Below are positions 33,510-43,674 of a stretch of DNA of 64,000 nt, one piece after another (position 1 is the first letter of the stretch; every line of letters starts with the position of its first letter). The DNA is taken from positions 21,839 to 85,838 of the forward strand of contig JAENWG010000003.1 of NCBI GenBank assembly GCA_016650175.1, in the 5' to 3' direction. The notes beneath the pieces were generated by a model. The model saw nothing but the letters and a program-made list of their open reading frames with translations, searched no databases and was not told the DNA's origin. The position numbers were made by a program, and so were the translations under genes. The stretch is from Peptostreptococcaceae bacterium (GTDB taxonomy: Bacteria > Bacillota > Clostridia > Peptostreptococcales > Anaerovoracaceae).

Positions 33510-34856
33510 TTAATCCAATATTTTTATTTCTTTTTTATATATTATGTAAAGGGTTATACCATAAAATATCAACCCCGAAATTTCTGCTATAGGGAATGCC
33601 CACCAAACATATTTAATTCCAGAAAAATGCAAAATCAAATATACAAATGGCAATATTCCAATTATTTGTCTAATGAATGACCCTATCAGTACAAGAAACC
33701 CATGTCCAATTGCTTGATACAGTGCTGAAGTTATTACACCAAATGTCGCCGGTATAAAGCATATGCTTATTGTTCTCAGTGCACTTACGCCAATTTCCAT
33801 CATTTCGCCTTCAGCATTAAACATTCCAAGAAGTTTATATGGCATTAACTGAAATAGCAATGTTCCTAAAATCATGATGATCCCTGCATATAAGTATGAA
33901 TACTTAAGTGCTGAAATTATTCTCTCTTTATTCTTGGCTCCATAGTTATATCCCATAATTGGCATAGCGCCTTGCCTAATACCAAACACAGGCATAAATA
34001 CGAATTTTTCAAGTCTCATATATACTCCGAGTACCGCTACCGCAGATGATGAATAAGCAGATACGGCTAGGCTCACCAACATTATCATAACAGAAGATAG
34101 CGTCTGAGTTATAATGGCTGGAAAGCCAACTACGTAAATATCTTTTATTATTTTAAAATCTGGCCTATAGTTTTTCAGACTAATACTAACCAGATGTTCT
34201 TTTTTAAGTATTATATATACAATATATAATACTGCAAAAAATTGAGCTATTATTGTAGCTATTGCAGCACCTTTTACTCCAAGAGCTGGAGCACCTAAAT
34301 ATCCAAATATTAGTATCGGATCTAAAATTATATTAGTGCCTGCTCCGATTAACATAGATATCATTGGATGTATCATATCTCCCGTAGCCTGAAGTATCTT
34401 TTCAAATCCCATAGCAGATAATACGAAAACTGAGCCTAAAGTAATTATTTGAAGATATTCTAAACCATTTTCTAATATGTATGGATCATTTGTATAATGA
34501 CTGATAAATGTTTTTGCAAGGAATAGTCCAAAAACTGCAAATAAAATATAATTTACCAGTTCTATATATACCCCTGCATTAGCTGCATTGTCTGCAGAAA
34601 TTTGATTTTTTTCACCTAGTTTTCTAGCTATAACTGAGTTTACACCAACTCCACTACCAACTCCAAAAGCAACTAGCATAAGCTGAATAGGCAACCCTAT
34701 AGTTACTGCGACAAGTGCGCCTTCTCCTAAATATGATACAAATATGCTATCTACTATACTGTATACCGCATTTATCATCATAGAAAGCATCGCGGGCCAT
34801 GACATTCCTAGTATTAAATTTTTGATTGGGGCACTCCCCATTTTGTTTTCTGTCAT
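33510..34856 (-). CDS. MATE family efflux transporter
   Basis: A 448-residue, 12-helix multidrug and toxin extrusion protein. The N-terminal SWPAMLSMMINAVYSIVDSIFVS helix and the repeated PIQLMLVAFGVGSGVG and ALPIMGYN-like segments (here GAMPIMGYNYGAKN) are typical of the DinF/NorM-like bacterial group driven by Na+ or H+. The start is preceded by GGAG and lies 15 bp after the 3' end of RNase P RNA. Substrates unknown. Confidence 0.92.
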   Translation of the reverse strand: MTENKMGSAPIKNLILGMSWPAMLSMMINAVYSIVDSIFVSYLGEGALVAVTIGLPIQLMLVAFGVGSGVGVNSVIARKLGEKNQISADNAANAGVYIELVNYILFAVFGLFLAKTFISHYTNDPYILENGLEYLQIITLGSVFVLSAMGFEKILQATGDMIHPMISMLIGAGTNIILDPILIFGYLGAPALGVKGAAIATIIAQFFAVLYIVYIILKKEHLVSISLKNYRPDFKIIKDIYVVGFPAIITQTLSSVMIMLVSLAVSAYSSSAVAVLGVYMRLEKFVFMPVFGIRQGAMPIMGYNYGAKNKERIISALKYSYLYAGIIMILGTLLFQLMPYKLLGMFNAEGEMMEIGVSALRTISICFIPATFGVITSALYQAIGHGFLVLIGSFIRQIIGILPFVYLILHFSGIKYVWWAFPIAEISGLIFYGITLYIIYKKEIKILD

Positions 34857-34871
34857 TTATTCTCCAAAAAA

Positions 34872-35225
34872 ATAGAATTGGGCAAACCTATAAGCCGGGT
34901 TTTGTATTAGACAATCATCCATCTCGAACCACCATTGCTGATAGCCTCTAGCGACATACCTATCGGGCTGTAACGGGTCGCTACTTCATTGCCCTAATTT
35001 GTCTTGCTCCGGATGGGGTTTACACGGCCGCATTGTCTCCAATACGCCGGTGAGCTCTTACCTCACCATTTCAACCTTACCACGCACCCTAAGGCCGTTC
35101 GGCGGTATGTTTCTGTTGCACTTTCCCTATAGTTACCTACGCCAGACGTTATCTGGCATCCTTACCCTATGGAGCCCGGACTTTCCTCATACAGAAATCT
35201 CTGCACGCGATTGTCTGGTTTACCC
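34872..35225 (-). ncRNA. rnpB: RNase P RNA
   Basis: The minus strand carries the universal blocks of bacterial RNase P RNA: GAGGAAAGTCCGGGCTCC near the 5' end, GGTAAGG, the AGGGTGCGTGGTAAGG-like segment mid-molecule, and near the 3' end the complement of the AAGCCGGG block before AATTCTATTTTTTT. It removes 5' leaders from tRNA precursors. It sits between nif3 and the MATE gene, on the same strand. Confidence 0.96.
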
Positions 35226-35250
35226 AAAATTGTATTATAACATAAAATTG

Positions 35251-36036
35251 TTAATTTTCAAGATATTTATATGGATCAGAATTCTCTATAAACTCATACA
35301 TAGGTATGTATTCACCAATTAGATCAAGTTCATTTACAAGAAGCTCAAAAAAGTTCTCTATAAAGAATTTTTCTGTACCATAATGACCTAAATCAAGAAG
35401 ATTAAATCCTTCTATTTTGGCACGCATAGCATCGTGATATTTAATATCACCTGTTATATATACGTCGCATTTATTTTTTATTGCATCATCAATATATTCT
35501 GCGCCTGAACCTGTACATATTCCTACTTTATTTACCAAACTATCCGAATCTCCAATATAGCTTATTGCATTACCCGGAATTTCTAGTTCTTCAGAGCAAT
35601 ATTTTATTAGCCCTAAAAAGCTAATTTCCAAAGACAAATCACCAACTATACTATAATCGTTAATTCTTTTCATATTTTTTAAGTTCAATATGTTTCCAAG
35701 ATAAAAGCTATTACCTTTATCAACTTTATCAAACGGTGTATGAAGTGCGTAGAGCGATATATCATTTTTAATCAGTTGACTAATAAGCATACCTGTTCCG
35801 GTTTCGTAATCAATAGTTTTTATTTCTCCAAACAGTAGTGGATGATGTGTAACTATTAAATTGGCCTTTTTGAAAACAGCTTCTTCAATTACTTCTTTAG
35901 TAACATCTAAAGCTATTAATATTCCTGTAATATCTTTATCATCTGTCACTACTTGATAACCACTGTTATCCCATTCCTCTTGAATTTCAAGGGGTGCTAT
36001 TTTGTCTGCTAAAAATGTGAACTCTTTAATTTTCAT
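35251..36036 (-). CDS. Nif3-like dinuclear metal centre protein (YqfO/GTP cyclohydrolase I type 2-like)
   Basis: A 261-residue Nif3/DUF34 family protein. The signature LIVTHHPLLFG holds metal ligands and the late TGDIKYHDA and LGHYGTEKF segments supply the others. It lacks the extra central CutA1/PII-like domain present in the 370-residue B. subtilis YqfO. The biochemical role is unsettled. It overlaps trmK by one base in the dnaG-rpoD-trmK-nif3 block. Confidence 0.92.
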   Translation of the reverse strand: MKIKEFTFLADKIAPLEIQEEWDNSGYQVVTDDKDITGILIALDVTKEVIEEAVFKKANLIVTHHPLLFGEIKTIDYETGTGMLISQLIKNDISLYALHTPFDKVDKGNSFYLGNILNLKNMKRINDYSIVGDLSLEISFLGLIKYCSEELEIPGNAISYIGDSDSLVNKVGICTGSGAEYIDDAIKNKCDVYITGDIKYHDAMRAKIEGFNLLDLGHYGTEKFFIENFFELLVNELDLIGEYIPMYEFIENSDPYKYLEN

Positions 36037-36752
36037 TATTTCACCTTCTTCATAAACTCCGTTAAATACTCTAATTTATATTCATATTCTTTAACCATCT
36101 CAGTTTTATTGTCTGAGCTAAGCAAAAGATTATCAAGCACTTTCTTAGAATTATTAATATTTCTTTCTAACAGCTCTATTACTAGTTGTTTATCATTATC
36201 TGCTAATGTTACTGGCACAGATAGTTCAATGGATTCTTCGTTTAACTCCGAAATATCAAAAAGTGGCATCCCCGATTCTACTATTAATATTTCAGGGATA
36301 TATTTATTTTCTCTTACTAATATATCAGAGACTATGTTAAACCCATTATTAAGAAGCCAATATCTAAGCTCCCCACTATGGTTCCTCGGTTGAAGTATGA
36401 ATTTTTGAAAAGATCTAGTCTTCTCAATGTCATAAGACATAATGTCACGAATTAATCTTCCGCCCATTCCTGCTATTATGATGTCATCAACTTCAGCAAA
36501 ATCTAACGCTTTTAAGCCATCTCCTAATCTAAAATCTATTATGCTTTTCTGCTCTTCGTTAACTATGCTTTGTACATTGTTTCTGCCTTTTTCTAACGAA
36601 TCACAACTAATATCAACTAAAACCACATAAGGTGACTTCCCTGTTTCAATCAGTTTAATAGGAATAAAACCATGGTCAGTTCCAATATCTGCCACGGTTT
36701 CTCCTTCTCTTATAGCATTATAGATGATATTTAATCTGTCGCTTAACTTCAT
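36036..36752 (-). CDS. trmK: tRNA (adenine(22)-N1)-methyltransferase
   Basis: A 238-residue class I SAM methyltransferase that makes m1A22 in tRNAs. The SAM site VADIGTDHGFIPIKLI (near 19-34), the catalytic-site GMGGRLI motif and LILQPRNHSGELR-like segment (here KFILQPRNHSGELRYW) are hallmarks of TrmK/YqfN. The context next to rpoD and nif3 is standard for Bacillota. Normal length. Confidence 0.95.
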   Translation of the reverse strand: MKLSDRLNIIYNAIREGETVADIGTDHGFIPIKLIETGKSPYVVLVDISCDSLEKGRNNVQSIVNEEQKSIIDFRLGDGLKALDFAEVDDIIIAGMGGRLIRDIMSYDIEKTRSFQKFILQPRNHSGELRYWLLNNGFNIVSDILVRENKYIPEILIVESGMPLFDISELNEESIELSVPVTLADNDKQLVIELLERNINNSKKVLDNLLLSSDNKTEMVKEYEYKLEYLTEFMKKVK

Positions 36753-36755
36753 CTT

Positions 36756-37892
36756 TTACTCCAAATAGTCTTTAAGTTTTTTGCTTCTACTAGGGTGTCT
36801 TAATTTTCTTAGAGCTTTAGCTTCAATCTGACGTATTCTTTCTCTGGTTACATCAAATTCTTTTCCTACTTCCTCTAATGTTCTAGGTCTACCATCTTGA
36901 AGTCCAAATCTCAATGTAAGCACTTTTTTTTCTCTTTCTGTAAGTGTATCTAAAACTTCCATAAGTTGTTCTTTAAGCATAGAAAACGCTGCTGCGTCTG
37001 CTGGTGCTGGGACATCATCATCAGGAATAAAGTCACCAAGATGGCTGTCTTCTTCTTCACCAATTGGTGTTTCAAGTGAAACAGGATCTTGTGAAATCTT
37101 TTGAATTTCTCTTACCTTTTCAACGGTGATTCCCATTTCCTTAGCAATTTCTTCTGCGGTTGGCTCTCTACCATATTCCTGAAGTAACTGTCTTGAAACA
37201 CGAATCAATTTATTAATTGTTTCTACCATGTGAACAGGAATTCTTATAGTTCTAGCTTGATCTGCAATAGATCTTGTTATTGCCTGCCTAATCCACCATG
37301 TAGCATACGTAGAAAATTTATATCCTTTTGTATAGTCAAATTTATCTACAGCTTTAATAAGGCCTAGGTTACCTTCTTGAATCAAATCAAGAAAAAGCAT
37401 ACCTCTACCTACATATCTCTTAGCTATACTAACAACAAGTCTTAGGTTGCACTCACAAAGTCTGCTTTTAGCTTCCTCATCACCATTTTCCATTCTGATA
37501 GCTAATGCTCGTTCTTCTTCTCCGGTAAGTAATGCTACTTTTCCTATTTCCTTAAGATACATCCTTACAGGATCGTCAATAGCTACGCCTTTTGGTATAG
37601 CATTATCCATTTTCCCTTTGCCGCCACCTTCAAGTTCAGATAGTTCACTAGCATGAGGTTCTCTAGCTTCTACTACTTCGATTGATTTTGACGCAAGAAT
37701 TGTATAAGCTTCTTCAATTTCAGTTTTATCTAACTCAAGTTCAGATAGATACAAACTAATTTCAGTGAATGTAAGCTCATTATTTTTTTTCTTAGCATCT
37801 GCCGCTAAATCAGCCAGATATCTATTTCTCATTTTAATGGCTTTTTCATGTTTTTCGTCTATTACAGCTTCTTCTACAACTACTTTTTTCAT
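36756..37892 (-). CDS. rpoD: RNA polymerase primary sigma factor SigA/RpoD
   Basis: A 378-residue housekeeping sigma factor. Region 1.2 ([17 protein letters not shown]), region 2 ([30 protein letters not shown]), region 3 ([14 protein letters not shown]) and region 4 ([19 protein letters not shown], then the HTH) are all present. The acidic region 1.1 is replaced by a short lysine-rich N-terminus, common in Bacillota. It lies four bases after dnaG, in the classic macromolecular-synthesis operon. Confidence 0.97.
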   Translation of the reverse strand: MKKVVVEEAVIDEKHEKAIKMRNRYLADLAADAKKKNNELTFTEISLYLSELELDKTEIEEAYTILASKSIEVVEAREPHASELSELEGGGKGKMDNAIPKGVAIDDPVRMYLKEIGKVALLTGEEERALAIRMENGDEEAKSRLCECNLRLVVSIAKRYVGRGMLFLDLIQEGNLGLIKAVDKFDYTKGYKFSTYATWWIRQAITRSIADQARTIRIPVHMVETINKLIRVSRQLLQEYGREPTAEEIAKEMGITVEKVREIQKISQDPVSLETPIGEEEDSHLGDFIPDDDVPAPADAAAFSMLKEQLMEVLDTLTEREKKVLTLRFGLQDGRPRTLEEVGKEFDVTRERIRQIEAKALRKLRHPSRSKKLKDYLE

Positions 37893-37895
37893 GCT

Positions 37896-39635
37896 TTAAT
37901 TTCTCCTAAATTTTCTTACTTCTAAGCTAACTTCCATTAATTCTCTTGTTAATTCATCGACTTTTATTTCGTTGCCGTCATCTTCTGCTACTGCAATTAA
38001 GTCAATAAGTTCAGATTCCCGCTTTTTATACTTTCCATATTTATGGCTACTAATGCATTGATTGAAAAAATCATCTTCTTCCGAACCGATTAAAATCTGA
38101 TTATATATATCTCTTAAAATCGATTCTTGTTCCAATTCAAAATATTTTATAAATTCTTCAAAATCTATTACATTTTCACTTTTGTAGTTATTGTTTATTA
38201 CTTCTATTACTCTATCCCCTAGCGTGGATTCAAATTTAAAATCCTCTTCTACCAATTTACTTAAATAATATGGATTTGAAATCATAATTCTTATAAGGTT
38301 TTTTTCTACATTAGATATATAGGATTCCTGTATCTTAAATGTTTCTTGGACTGCTCTAGGTTTTCTTTTAATTTCTTTACCACTTATTTCCATTTTTATA
38401 GCTTGTGCTGAAATTCCTAATTCCTCAGAAAGCTTACTTATATATATGTCACTTTCTACAGGGCTTAGTTTATCGAATATCGGAATCGTACTTCTTATAT
38501 ACTCAAGTACTTTCATTTTATCCGTTAAATCATATTTCATCTTGTTGTTATTAAGCATAAACTCAGCACCAGGTATTGCATTTTTTACAAGCTTATCAAA
38601 AGCATCCTTACCTTTTTTCCTTACATAATCGTCAGGATCCTTCTCGCCACTTATTTCTAGTACCTTTGCTCTTCCTCCAGTACCCCTTACTATATCTATA
38701 CCCCGATATGCTGCATTTACACCAGCTTTATCAGAATCATAAGATAAAACTATGTTTTTACTGTATCTTTCTATTAATCTGCATTGATTTTCTGTAAGAG
38801 CGGTTCCAAGTGAAGCTGCTACATTTTTTATACCGTTTTGATAAAGAGATATCAAATCCATATATCCTTCTACTATGATGGCATTATCTGCATCACCTAT
38901 ATCTCCCTTTGTGAAGTTTAAACCGTATAAATTGTTTTTCTTTTTAAATACTGAACTTTCGGATGAATTAAGATATTTGGGCATGCCGTCATCGAGTATT
39001 CTCCCACCGAAACCAATTACTTTCCCCATTGTATTAAAAATCGGAAACATTACCCTATTTCTAAATTTATCAAAATATCTTTCACCTTTTTTAGAAACTA
39101 GTCCCAAATCAAGCATTTCTTTGTCACTTACTTTTGCTTCTTTTAAATAGTCCCTTAAAGTCGTCCATCCAGAATCGGCATAACCTATACCAAATTTTTT
39201 AAGGGTTTCATCTGTCAACCCTCTCTTTCTCATATATGTATATCCCGGGTTTTCACCTTTAGTAAATGCATCATAAAAGAATCTTGCGGCAATTTTGTTT
39301 ACTTCATAATACCTATCTAAATTCTCATCCTTTTTGAAATTGTAATTAGTAAGACGTACGTTGTATTCTTCTGCCAACTTTTCTATAGCTTCCTGAAAAG
39401 TCAGGCTATAGTACTTCATTACAAATTCTATTGCATCACCTTTTGCTCCGCAACCAAAACAAGTAAATATTTGTTTTGTCTCAGAAACAATAAAAGAAGG
39501 CGTTTTTTCGTTATGGAACGGACAAACACCTTTAAAGTTACTTCCAGTTTTGGTAAGAGACACTACTCTACCTATAACATCCACAATGTTTATTCTTGAT
39601 TTTAATTCATCGATTACATTGTTATTATAGCCCAT
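37896..39635 (-). CDS. dnaG: DNA primase
   Basis: A 579-residue primase that makes RNA primers for replication. The N-terminal CHC2 zinc ribbon uses Cys38, His41, Cys59 and Cys62. The RNA polymerase core contains the TOPRIM motif (AIIVEGYMDLISL near residue 250) with the later DSDKAG aspartates. The C-terminal helicase-binding region from about 440 is weakly conserved. Upstream is dgt, downstream rpoD. Confidence 0.96.
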   Translation of the reverse strand: MGYNNNVIDELKSRINIVDVIGRVVSLTKTGSNFKGVCPFHNEKTPSFIVSETKQIFTCFGCGAKGDAIEFVMKYYSLTFQEAIEKLAEEYNVRLTNYNFKKDENLDRYYEVNKIAARFFYDAFTKGENPGYTYMRKRGLTDETLKKFGIGYADSGWTTLRDYLKEAKVSDKEMLDLGLVSKKGERYFDKFRNRVMFPIFNTMGKVIGFGGRILDDGMPKYLNSSESSVFKKKNNLYGLNFTKGDIGDADNAIIVEGYMDLISLYQNGIKNVAASLGTALTENQCRLIERYSKNIVLSYDSDKAGVNAAYRGIDIVRGTGGRAKVLEISGEKDPDDYVRKKGKDAFDKLVKNAIPGAEFMLNNNKMKYDLTDKMKVLEYIRSTIPIFDKLSPVESDIYISKLSEELGISAQAIKMEISGKEIKRKPRAVQETFKIQESYISNVEKNLIRIMISNPYYLSKLVEEDFKFESTLGDRVIEVINNNYKSENVIDFEEFIKYFELEQESILRDIYNQILIGSEEDDFFNQCISSHKYGKYKKRESELIDLIAVAEDDGNEIKVDELTRELMEVSLEVRKFRRN

Positions 39636-39708
39636 GCATTCCCCTTTTTTTATACTCTATATTATATTATTCAACAGAAATCACTGGTTTCCTTTATTTT
39701 ATTTTAAT

Positions 39709-40719
39709 TTATTTCCAAGCTTTAGGTACAAATAGCTCAGAATACGCAGACAATGCATATCTATCAGTCATTCCCGCTATATAATCCTTAACAGCAACAT
39801 TTGTTCCTTCATTTTTTACTATTTCATGGTAAATCTTGGGCATCTTATCTGGATGCTCCACGTAGTAGTTATATAAAGATGTTATAACTACTTCAACTTT
39901 ATTTAAATCTTCTGCCTTTTTTACATTTTCGCTGTTATATACATTTTCAAACATAAACGAACGCATCTCATCTAGAGCAACGCCGTGTTCATCATCTAAA
40001 GTTATACGATCTTTTCGTTCACTACTTATTACCAAGCTTTCAATTAGATTATTAATTCTTTTACTATGTGTTTCACCTAATATTTTAATCGGCCATTTAG
40101 GAAAATCCGGCATTGTTATTACACCGCTTCTTATCGCATCATCCATATCATGATTTACGTAAGCTATTCTATCACTTATCTTAACAATCTGGCCTTCTAA
40201 TGTTATAGGGTCTATATCACCCGTATGATTTAGTATTCCATCTTTAACTTCATACGTTAGATTCATACCGTTTCTATCTTGACCAGTTTCAAGCAATTCG
40301 ACCACTCTTAGACTTTGTACGTTGTGCTTAAATCCGCCAGGATGAATACTATTTAATACCATTTCACCGTTATGACCAAAAGGTGTATGTCCAAGGTCAT
40401 GTCCCAGCGCTATGGCTTCAGTTAAATCTTCATTGTAGTTAAGAATTCTAGCTATAGTTCTGGCTACTTGGGATACCTCTAAAGTATGCGTTAACCTTGT
40501 TCTATAGTGATCACCTTCTGGCGATAAAAAGACTTGAGTCTTATGCTTTAATCTTCTAAGTGCCTTAGAGTGAATAATTCTATCTCTGTCTCTTACAAAT
40601 TCAGTCCTATACTCACATTTTTCTTCAGGTAAAGCCCTACCTTTTGTATTAACCGCTTTCATAGCTCTTTCATCTAATGTATTAAGTTCCCTATTTTCTA
40701 TATCAACTCTTTTAAGCAT
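39709..40719 (-). CDS. Deoxyguanosinetriphosphate triphosphohydrolase-like protein
   Basis: About 336 residues of the HD-domain dGTPase family, which hydrolyses dNTPs to nucleosides and triphosphate. The HD ligands are in RLTHTLEVSQ and GHDLGHTPFGHNGE, with later ISDRIAYVNHD. I start at the ATG at 40719, where CAGGAG lies seven bases upstream, rather than seven codons earlier inside dut. Nucleotide preference is not readable from sequence. It lies between dut and dnaG, so three nucleotide/replication genes are adjacent. Confidence 0.92.
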   Translation of the reverse strand: MLKRVDIENRELNTLDERAMKAVNTKGRALPEEKCEYRTEFVRDRDRIIHSKALRRLKHKTQVFLSPEGDHYRTRLTHTLEVSQVARTIARILNYNEDLTEAIALGHDLGHTPFGHNGEMVLNSIHPGGFKHNVQSLRVVELLETGQDRNGMNLTYEVKDGILNHTGDIDPITLEGQIVKISDRIAYVNHDMDDAIRSGVITMPDFPKWPIKILGETHSKRINNLIESLVISSERKDRITLDDEHGVALDEMRSFMFENVYNSENVKKAEDLNKVEVVITSLYNYYVEHPDKMPKIYHEIVKNEGTNVAVKDYIAGMTDRYALSAYSELFVPKAWK

Positions 40720-40720
40720 T

Positions 40721-41149
40721 TTACACTCCTGTATGTCCAAAGCCTCCGGCGCCTCTTACGGTATCATTTAGCTCTTCCACTACTTCAATTTCAGCTCTCT
40801 CATATTTAGCTACTATAAGTTGCGCTATTCTGTCTCCGTTATTTATTTCGAAGTCTTCGTTCGAAAAATTTATAGCAGGTATTTTCAGTTCTCCTCTGTA
40901 ATCAGAATCAATTGTTCCTATGCTGTTTACAAGTCCTATTCCTTTTTTAATAGCAAGACCTGATCTCGCTCTTACCTGTCCTTCATATCCAAGCGGTAAT
41001 TCAATAAATATTCCGGTTGGAATTAGCTTTCTCTCCATTGGTTTTAGAATTATTGGGTCATTTATATATGCCTTTAAATCCATTCCCGCCGATCCTTCAG
41101 TTTCATACCTTGGTATAACACCGCTTTTACTTACTATTCTCAGTTTCAT
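40721..41149 (-). CDS. dut: dUTP diphosphatase
   Basis: A 142-residue trimeric dUTPase that converts dUTP to dUMP, keeping uracil out of DNA. The five family motifs are visible: GSAGMDLKA, RSGLAIKKGI, GTIDSDYRGEL, GDRIAQLIV and the C-terminal RGAGGFGHTG. Normal length. It ends one base before the dgt start codon. Confidence 0.96.
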   Translation of the reverse strand: MKLRIVSKSGVIPRYETEGSAGMDLKAYINDPIILKPMERKLIPTGIFIELPLGYEGQVRARSGLAIKKGIGLVNSIGTIDSDYRGELKIPAINFSNEDFEINNGDRIAQLIVAKYERAEIEVVEELNDTVRGAGGFGHTGV

Positions 41150-41150
41150 A

Positions 41151-42371
41151 TTACCTACCCTTTACTACTGCCAGTGAATAATCCGAAATATCATATATTA
41201 ATTTACTTACATTTACTATATCCTCATGACTTACATTATTAAGTCTATCTATAATTTCTTGTTGTCCTAATATCATTCCAAGCTGAAGATTACTTCTACC
41301 ATTTACTATCATTCTGCCTTGAACTGTTTCTAGGCTAAACATATACCCTGATTTTAACTGTTCTCTTGCTGAATCTATTTCTTCTTTAGTAATCTCACCT
41401 GTTTTTAATTTATCCATTTCTTCTTTAATACCTTCTAATGCTTCGTCGATTTTATCTTTACCTACTCCTGCATATATTTTAAAATATCCGCTTTCTTTGT
41501 AGTATGAAGCTGATGAATAAACTGAATAAGCAAGTCCTCTTATTTCTCTTATGTTCTGGAACAATCTTGAAGACATTGATCCTCCGAACAGATTGCTAAG
41601 TATTGCAAGTGCATAGTGATCTTTATCTTTTACAGATAAACCCTCTTTCGCAAGACATATATGAGCCTGTTTTATATCTTTTTCAAGATACTTAGTTTGT
41701 GGCTTATGTAAATAAACTCTATCACTTGGTTGTTGTTTAGTTTCCAAAAGATTATTGAATTTAGTGTTAAAATATTCAATTACTCTTTCCTCATCAAATG
41801 AACCTGCTATAGAAATAAATACAGAATCTTTAGTATACTGATTATCAAAATAGCTTCTTAAAGCTTCCGGTGTAATTGATTTAACTGTTTCTTCAGTACC
41901 CAAAACACTGTTACCAAGATTTGAATCTCCGAAAACAAATTCATCAGTTACGTCTAATATCAAATCTGTAGGATCGTCAAAATTCATTTTAATTTCTTCG
42001 CATACTACTTGTTTTTCTCTTTCCATTTCCAACTCATCAAATAGTGGATTTTCTATCATATCTACAAGCACATCAGCGCATTTGAATAAATTAGTATTTA
42101 AGCATTTAATATAGAAGCATGTGCCTTCTTTTCCAGTAAATGCATTCATCTGTCCGCCTACGCTATCAACTTCTGATACAAGCTGCATAGATGTTCTATT
42201 AGTAGTTCCTTTAAAAAGCATATGCTCAATATAGTGGGATATACCGTTAATCCCCTCAGTTTCGTTAACTGCTCCTGTTTTTGACCAAACTCCAATAGAT
42301 ACAGATGAAACAGAGTCGAATTTATCCATGATTAATTCGATTCCAGATTCTAGTTTTATTTTTTTTATCAT
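41151..42371 (-). CDS. M16 family zinc peptidase (insulinase/MPP-like, YmxG type)
   Basis: About 406 residues with the inverted zinc motif HxxEH in HYIEHMLFKGT near residue 50 and the downstream glutamate in CEEIKMN. The C-terminal half lacks a second zinc motif, as is normal for this processing-peptidase group. I take the ATG at 42371, which shares a base with the stop codon of the upstream gene (TAATG); an in-frame TTG four codons upstream is the alternative. Substrates of YmxG are not established. Confidence 0.92.
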   Translation of the reverse strand: MIKKIKLESGIELIMDKFDSVSSVSIGVWSKTGAVNETEGINGISHYIEHMLFKGTTNRTSMQLVSEVDSVGGQMNAFTGKEGTCFYIKCLNTNLFKCADVLVDMIENPLFDELEMEREKQVVCEEIKMNFDDPTDLILDVTDEFVFGDSNLGNSVLGTEETVKSITPEALRSYFDNQYTKDSVFISIAGSFDEERVIEYFNTKFNNLLETKQQPSDRVYLHKPQTKYLEKDIKQAHICLAKEGLSVKDKDHYALAILSNLFGGSMSSRLFQNIREIRGLAYSVYSSASYYKESGYFKIYAGVGKDKIDEALEGIKEEMDKLKTGEITKEEIDSAREQLKSGYMFSLETVQGRMIVNGRSNLQLGMILGQQEIIDRLNNVSHEDIVNVSKLIYDISDYSLAVVKGR

Positions 42372-42733
42372 TATTTTCCCCAATACCTTTCCAAATATTC
42401 CTGATCTTCTATTTCAAGATCTTTAATGCCTGACAATCCTTCCATATGATGTCTAAGCTCGTGTCTTACTACTTCTCTTATCTTACTTGTTATAAATTCT
42501 GTACTTTCAAACTCAAACATTCTCACAAACGAACCATAAAATAATAATATGGTCATGCCAGAATGATTTCTTACATATTCACCCAATATATATAAGTCAT
42601 CTCTTTTTCTTTGTGGGTGAAGCATTTCTTCTTCCCTAACTACAACGCCTCCACTTAGTTCCTTAAACAAGATATCTGGTATTTCATCTACAATTTCACC
42701 TGCTATTTCTATGAATTTATCTATACTTATCAT
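42371..42733 (-). CDS. Small metallopeptidase-like protein (zincin, DUF1025-like)
   Basis: A 120-residue protein with a zinc-protease motif HELRHH (HExxH) near residue 94 and a downstream GLSGIKDLE segment. It resembles the MtfA/DUF1025 family of minimal zincins found widely in bacteria. It is coupled to the M16 peptidase gene by a one-base overlap, so two metallopeptidases are expressed together. Activity is predicted only. Confidence 0.8.
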   Translation of the reverse strand: MISIDKFIEIAGEIVDEIPDILFKELSGGVVVREEEMLHPQRKRDDLYILGEYVRNHSGMTILLFYGSFVRMFEFESTEFITSKIREVVRHELRHHMEGLSGIKDLEIEDQEYLERYWGK

Positions 42734-42735
42734 AA

Positions 42736-43674
42736 TTAATCCTCAAACTCTCTTATTATGCAATTTATGGTATGGTTTCTATTTTCTATATATGCCGCTT
42801 TAGGCTGAGCCTTACTTCTCTCATCAGACCAATATTTTTTTTCATGCTCCGTCTGTATTTCCTTTAGCGTCTTGCCTCTTCTTCTTAAATCAAGAATCAT
42901 ATTTTTTTCTCTTTCAGACTCCTCTATATATAATTCGAAGTAAGTATCTATATAGTAATTCGGTATCATACCAAAGTGAGGAGATAATAATTGCTTAGGT
43001 TTATATTCCCTGCATTTTATTGCTGATTCAATCGCATCTTTATAGCTTTTTAAAATAGATGAATGAATATCTCCTTTACTTCTTAGTACCCCAGTACTCT
43101 CAGAACAAAACATTATACTTTCAGGTTCAAGTACAAATGTTAAACTACAGTCAGTATGCCCTTTGGTTTCAAGCACCTTCATATATGAACTTCCTAAACT
43201 TATTTCATCGCCCTCTGATACTACTTTATCTATTCTAAAGTTATCATTTCTAATTTCTATATCACTATGCACAAAGTTATCTCGAGCTTTTTCACCTAAT
43301 GCTTTCATTAGATTCCTAGCGCCTTTACTTTCGAATACTTTTTTAGCTTTCAATGAGCCACATATTATTGCATCTGGCCACTCGTCTATTACATATGGTA
43401 AAGCGCCTACATGATCATAATGAGTGTGAGATATAAAGATATAGTCAATTTTATCTCTGCCTCTCTCTATTAATGCTTCCTTGATATTTTTAATAAAGTT
43501 TTCCGCACAATAAGCCATACCCGTATCGTAAAGCGACGTGTATTTATCAGTAAAAATAAGAATGGCTTCTCCACCCATTCCTGCAGTAACTCTTTTTAAA
43601 TTTTCAGGATAATTAAATCTATCGTGATTCTCGAAATCCTTGTATATACTCGCACTGTGCTTTAGATCCTTCAT
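42736..43674 (-). CDS. MBL-fold metallo-hydrolase
   Basis: A 312-residue metallo-beta-lactamase-fold protein with the SHTHYDHVGALPY metal motif near residue 83, a late TKGHTDCSLTF histidine, and a C-terminal SPHFG histidine. The C-terminal 80 residues form a charged helical tail (ESEREKNMILDLRRRGKTLKE) absent from minimal members. The start, backed by AAAGGA, lies inside the end of the ykvI-like gene, a 56-bp overlap. Substrate unknown. Confidence 0.87.
   Translation of the reverse strand: MKDLKHSASIYKDFENHDRFNYPENLKRVTAGMGGEAILIFTDKYTSLYDTGMAYCAENFIKNIKEALIERGRDKIDYIFISHTHYDHVGALPYVIDEWPDAIICGSLKAKKVFESKGARNLMKALGEKARDNFVHSDIEIRNDNFRIDKVVSEGDEISLGSSYMKVLETKGHTDCSLTFVLEPESIMFCSESTGVLRSKGDIHSSILKSYKDAIESAIKCREYKPKQLLSPHFGMIPNYYIDTYFELYIEESEREKNMILDLRRRGKTLKEIQTEHEKKYWSDERSKAQPKAAYIENRNHTINCIIREFED

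Noticed and set aside
36036-40719. CRISPR or repeat array in the AT-rich replication operon
   Set aside because: No regularly spaced repeats were found here or elsewhere in the window.
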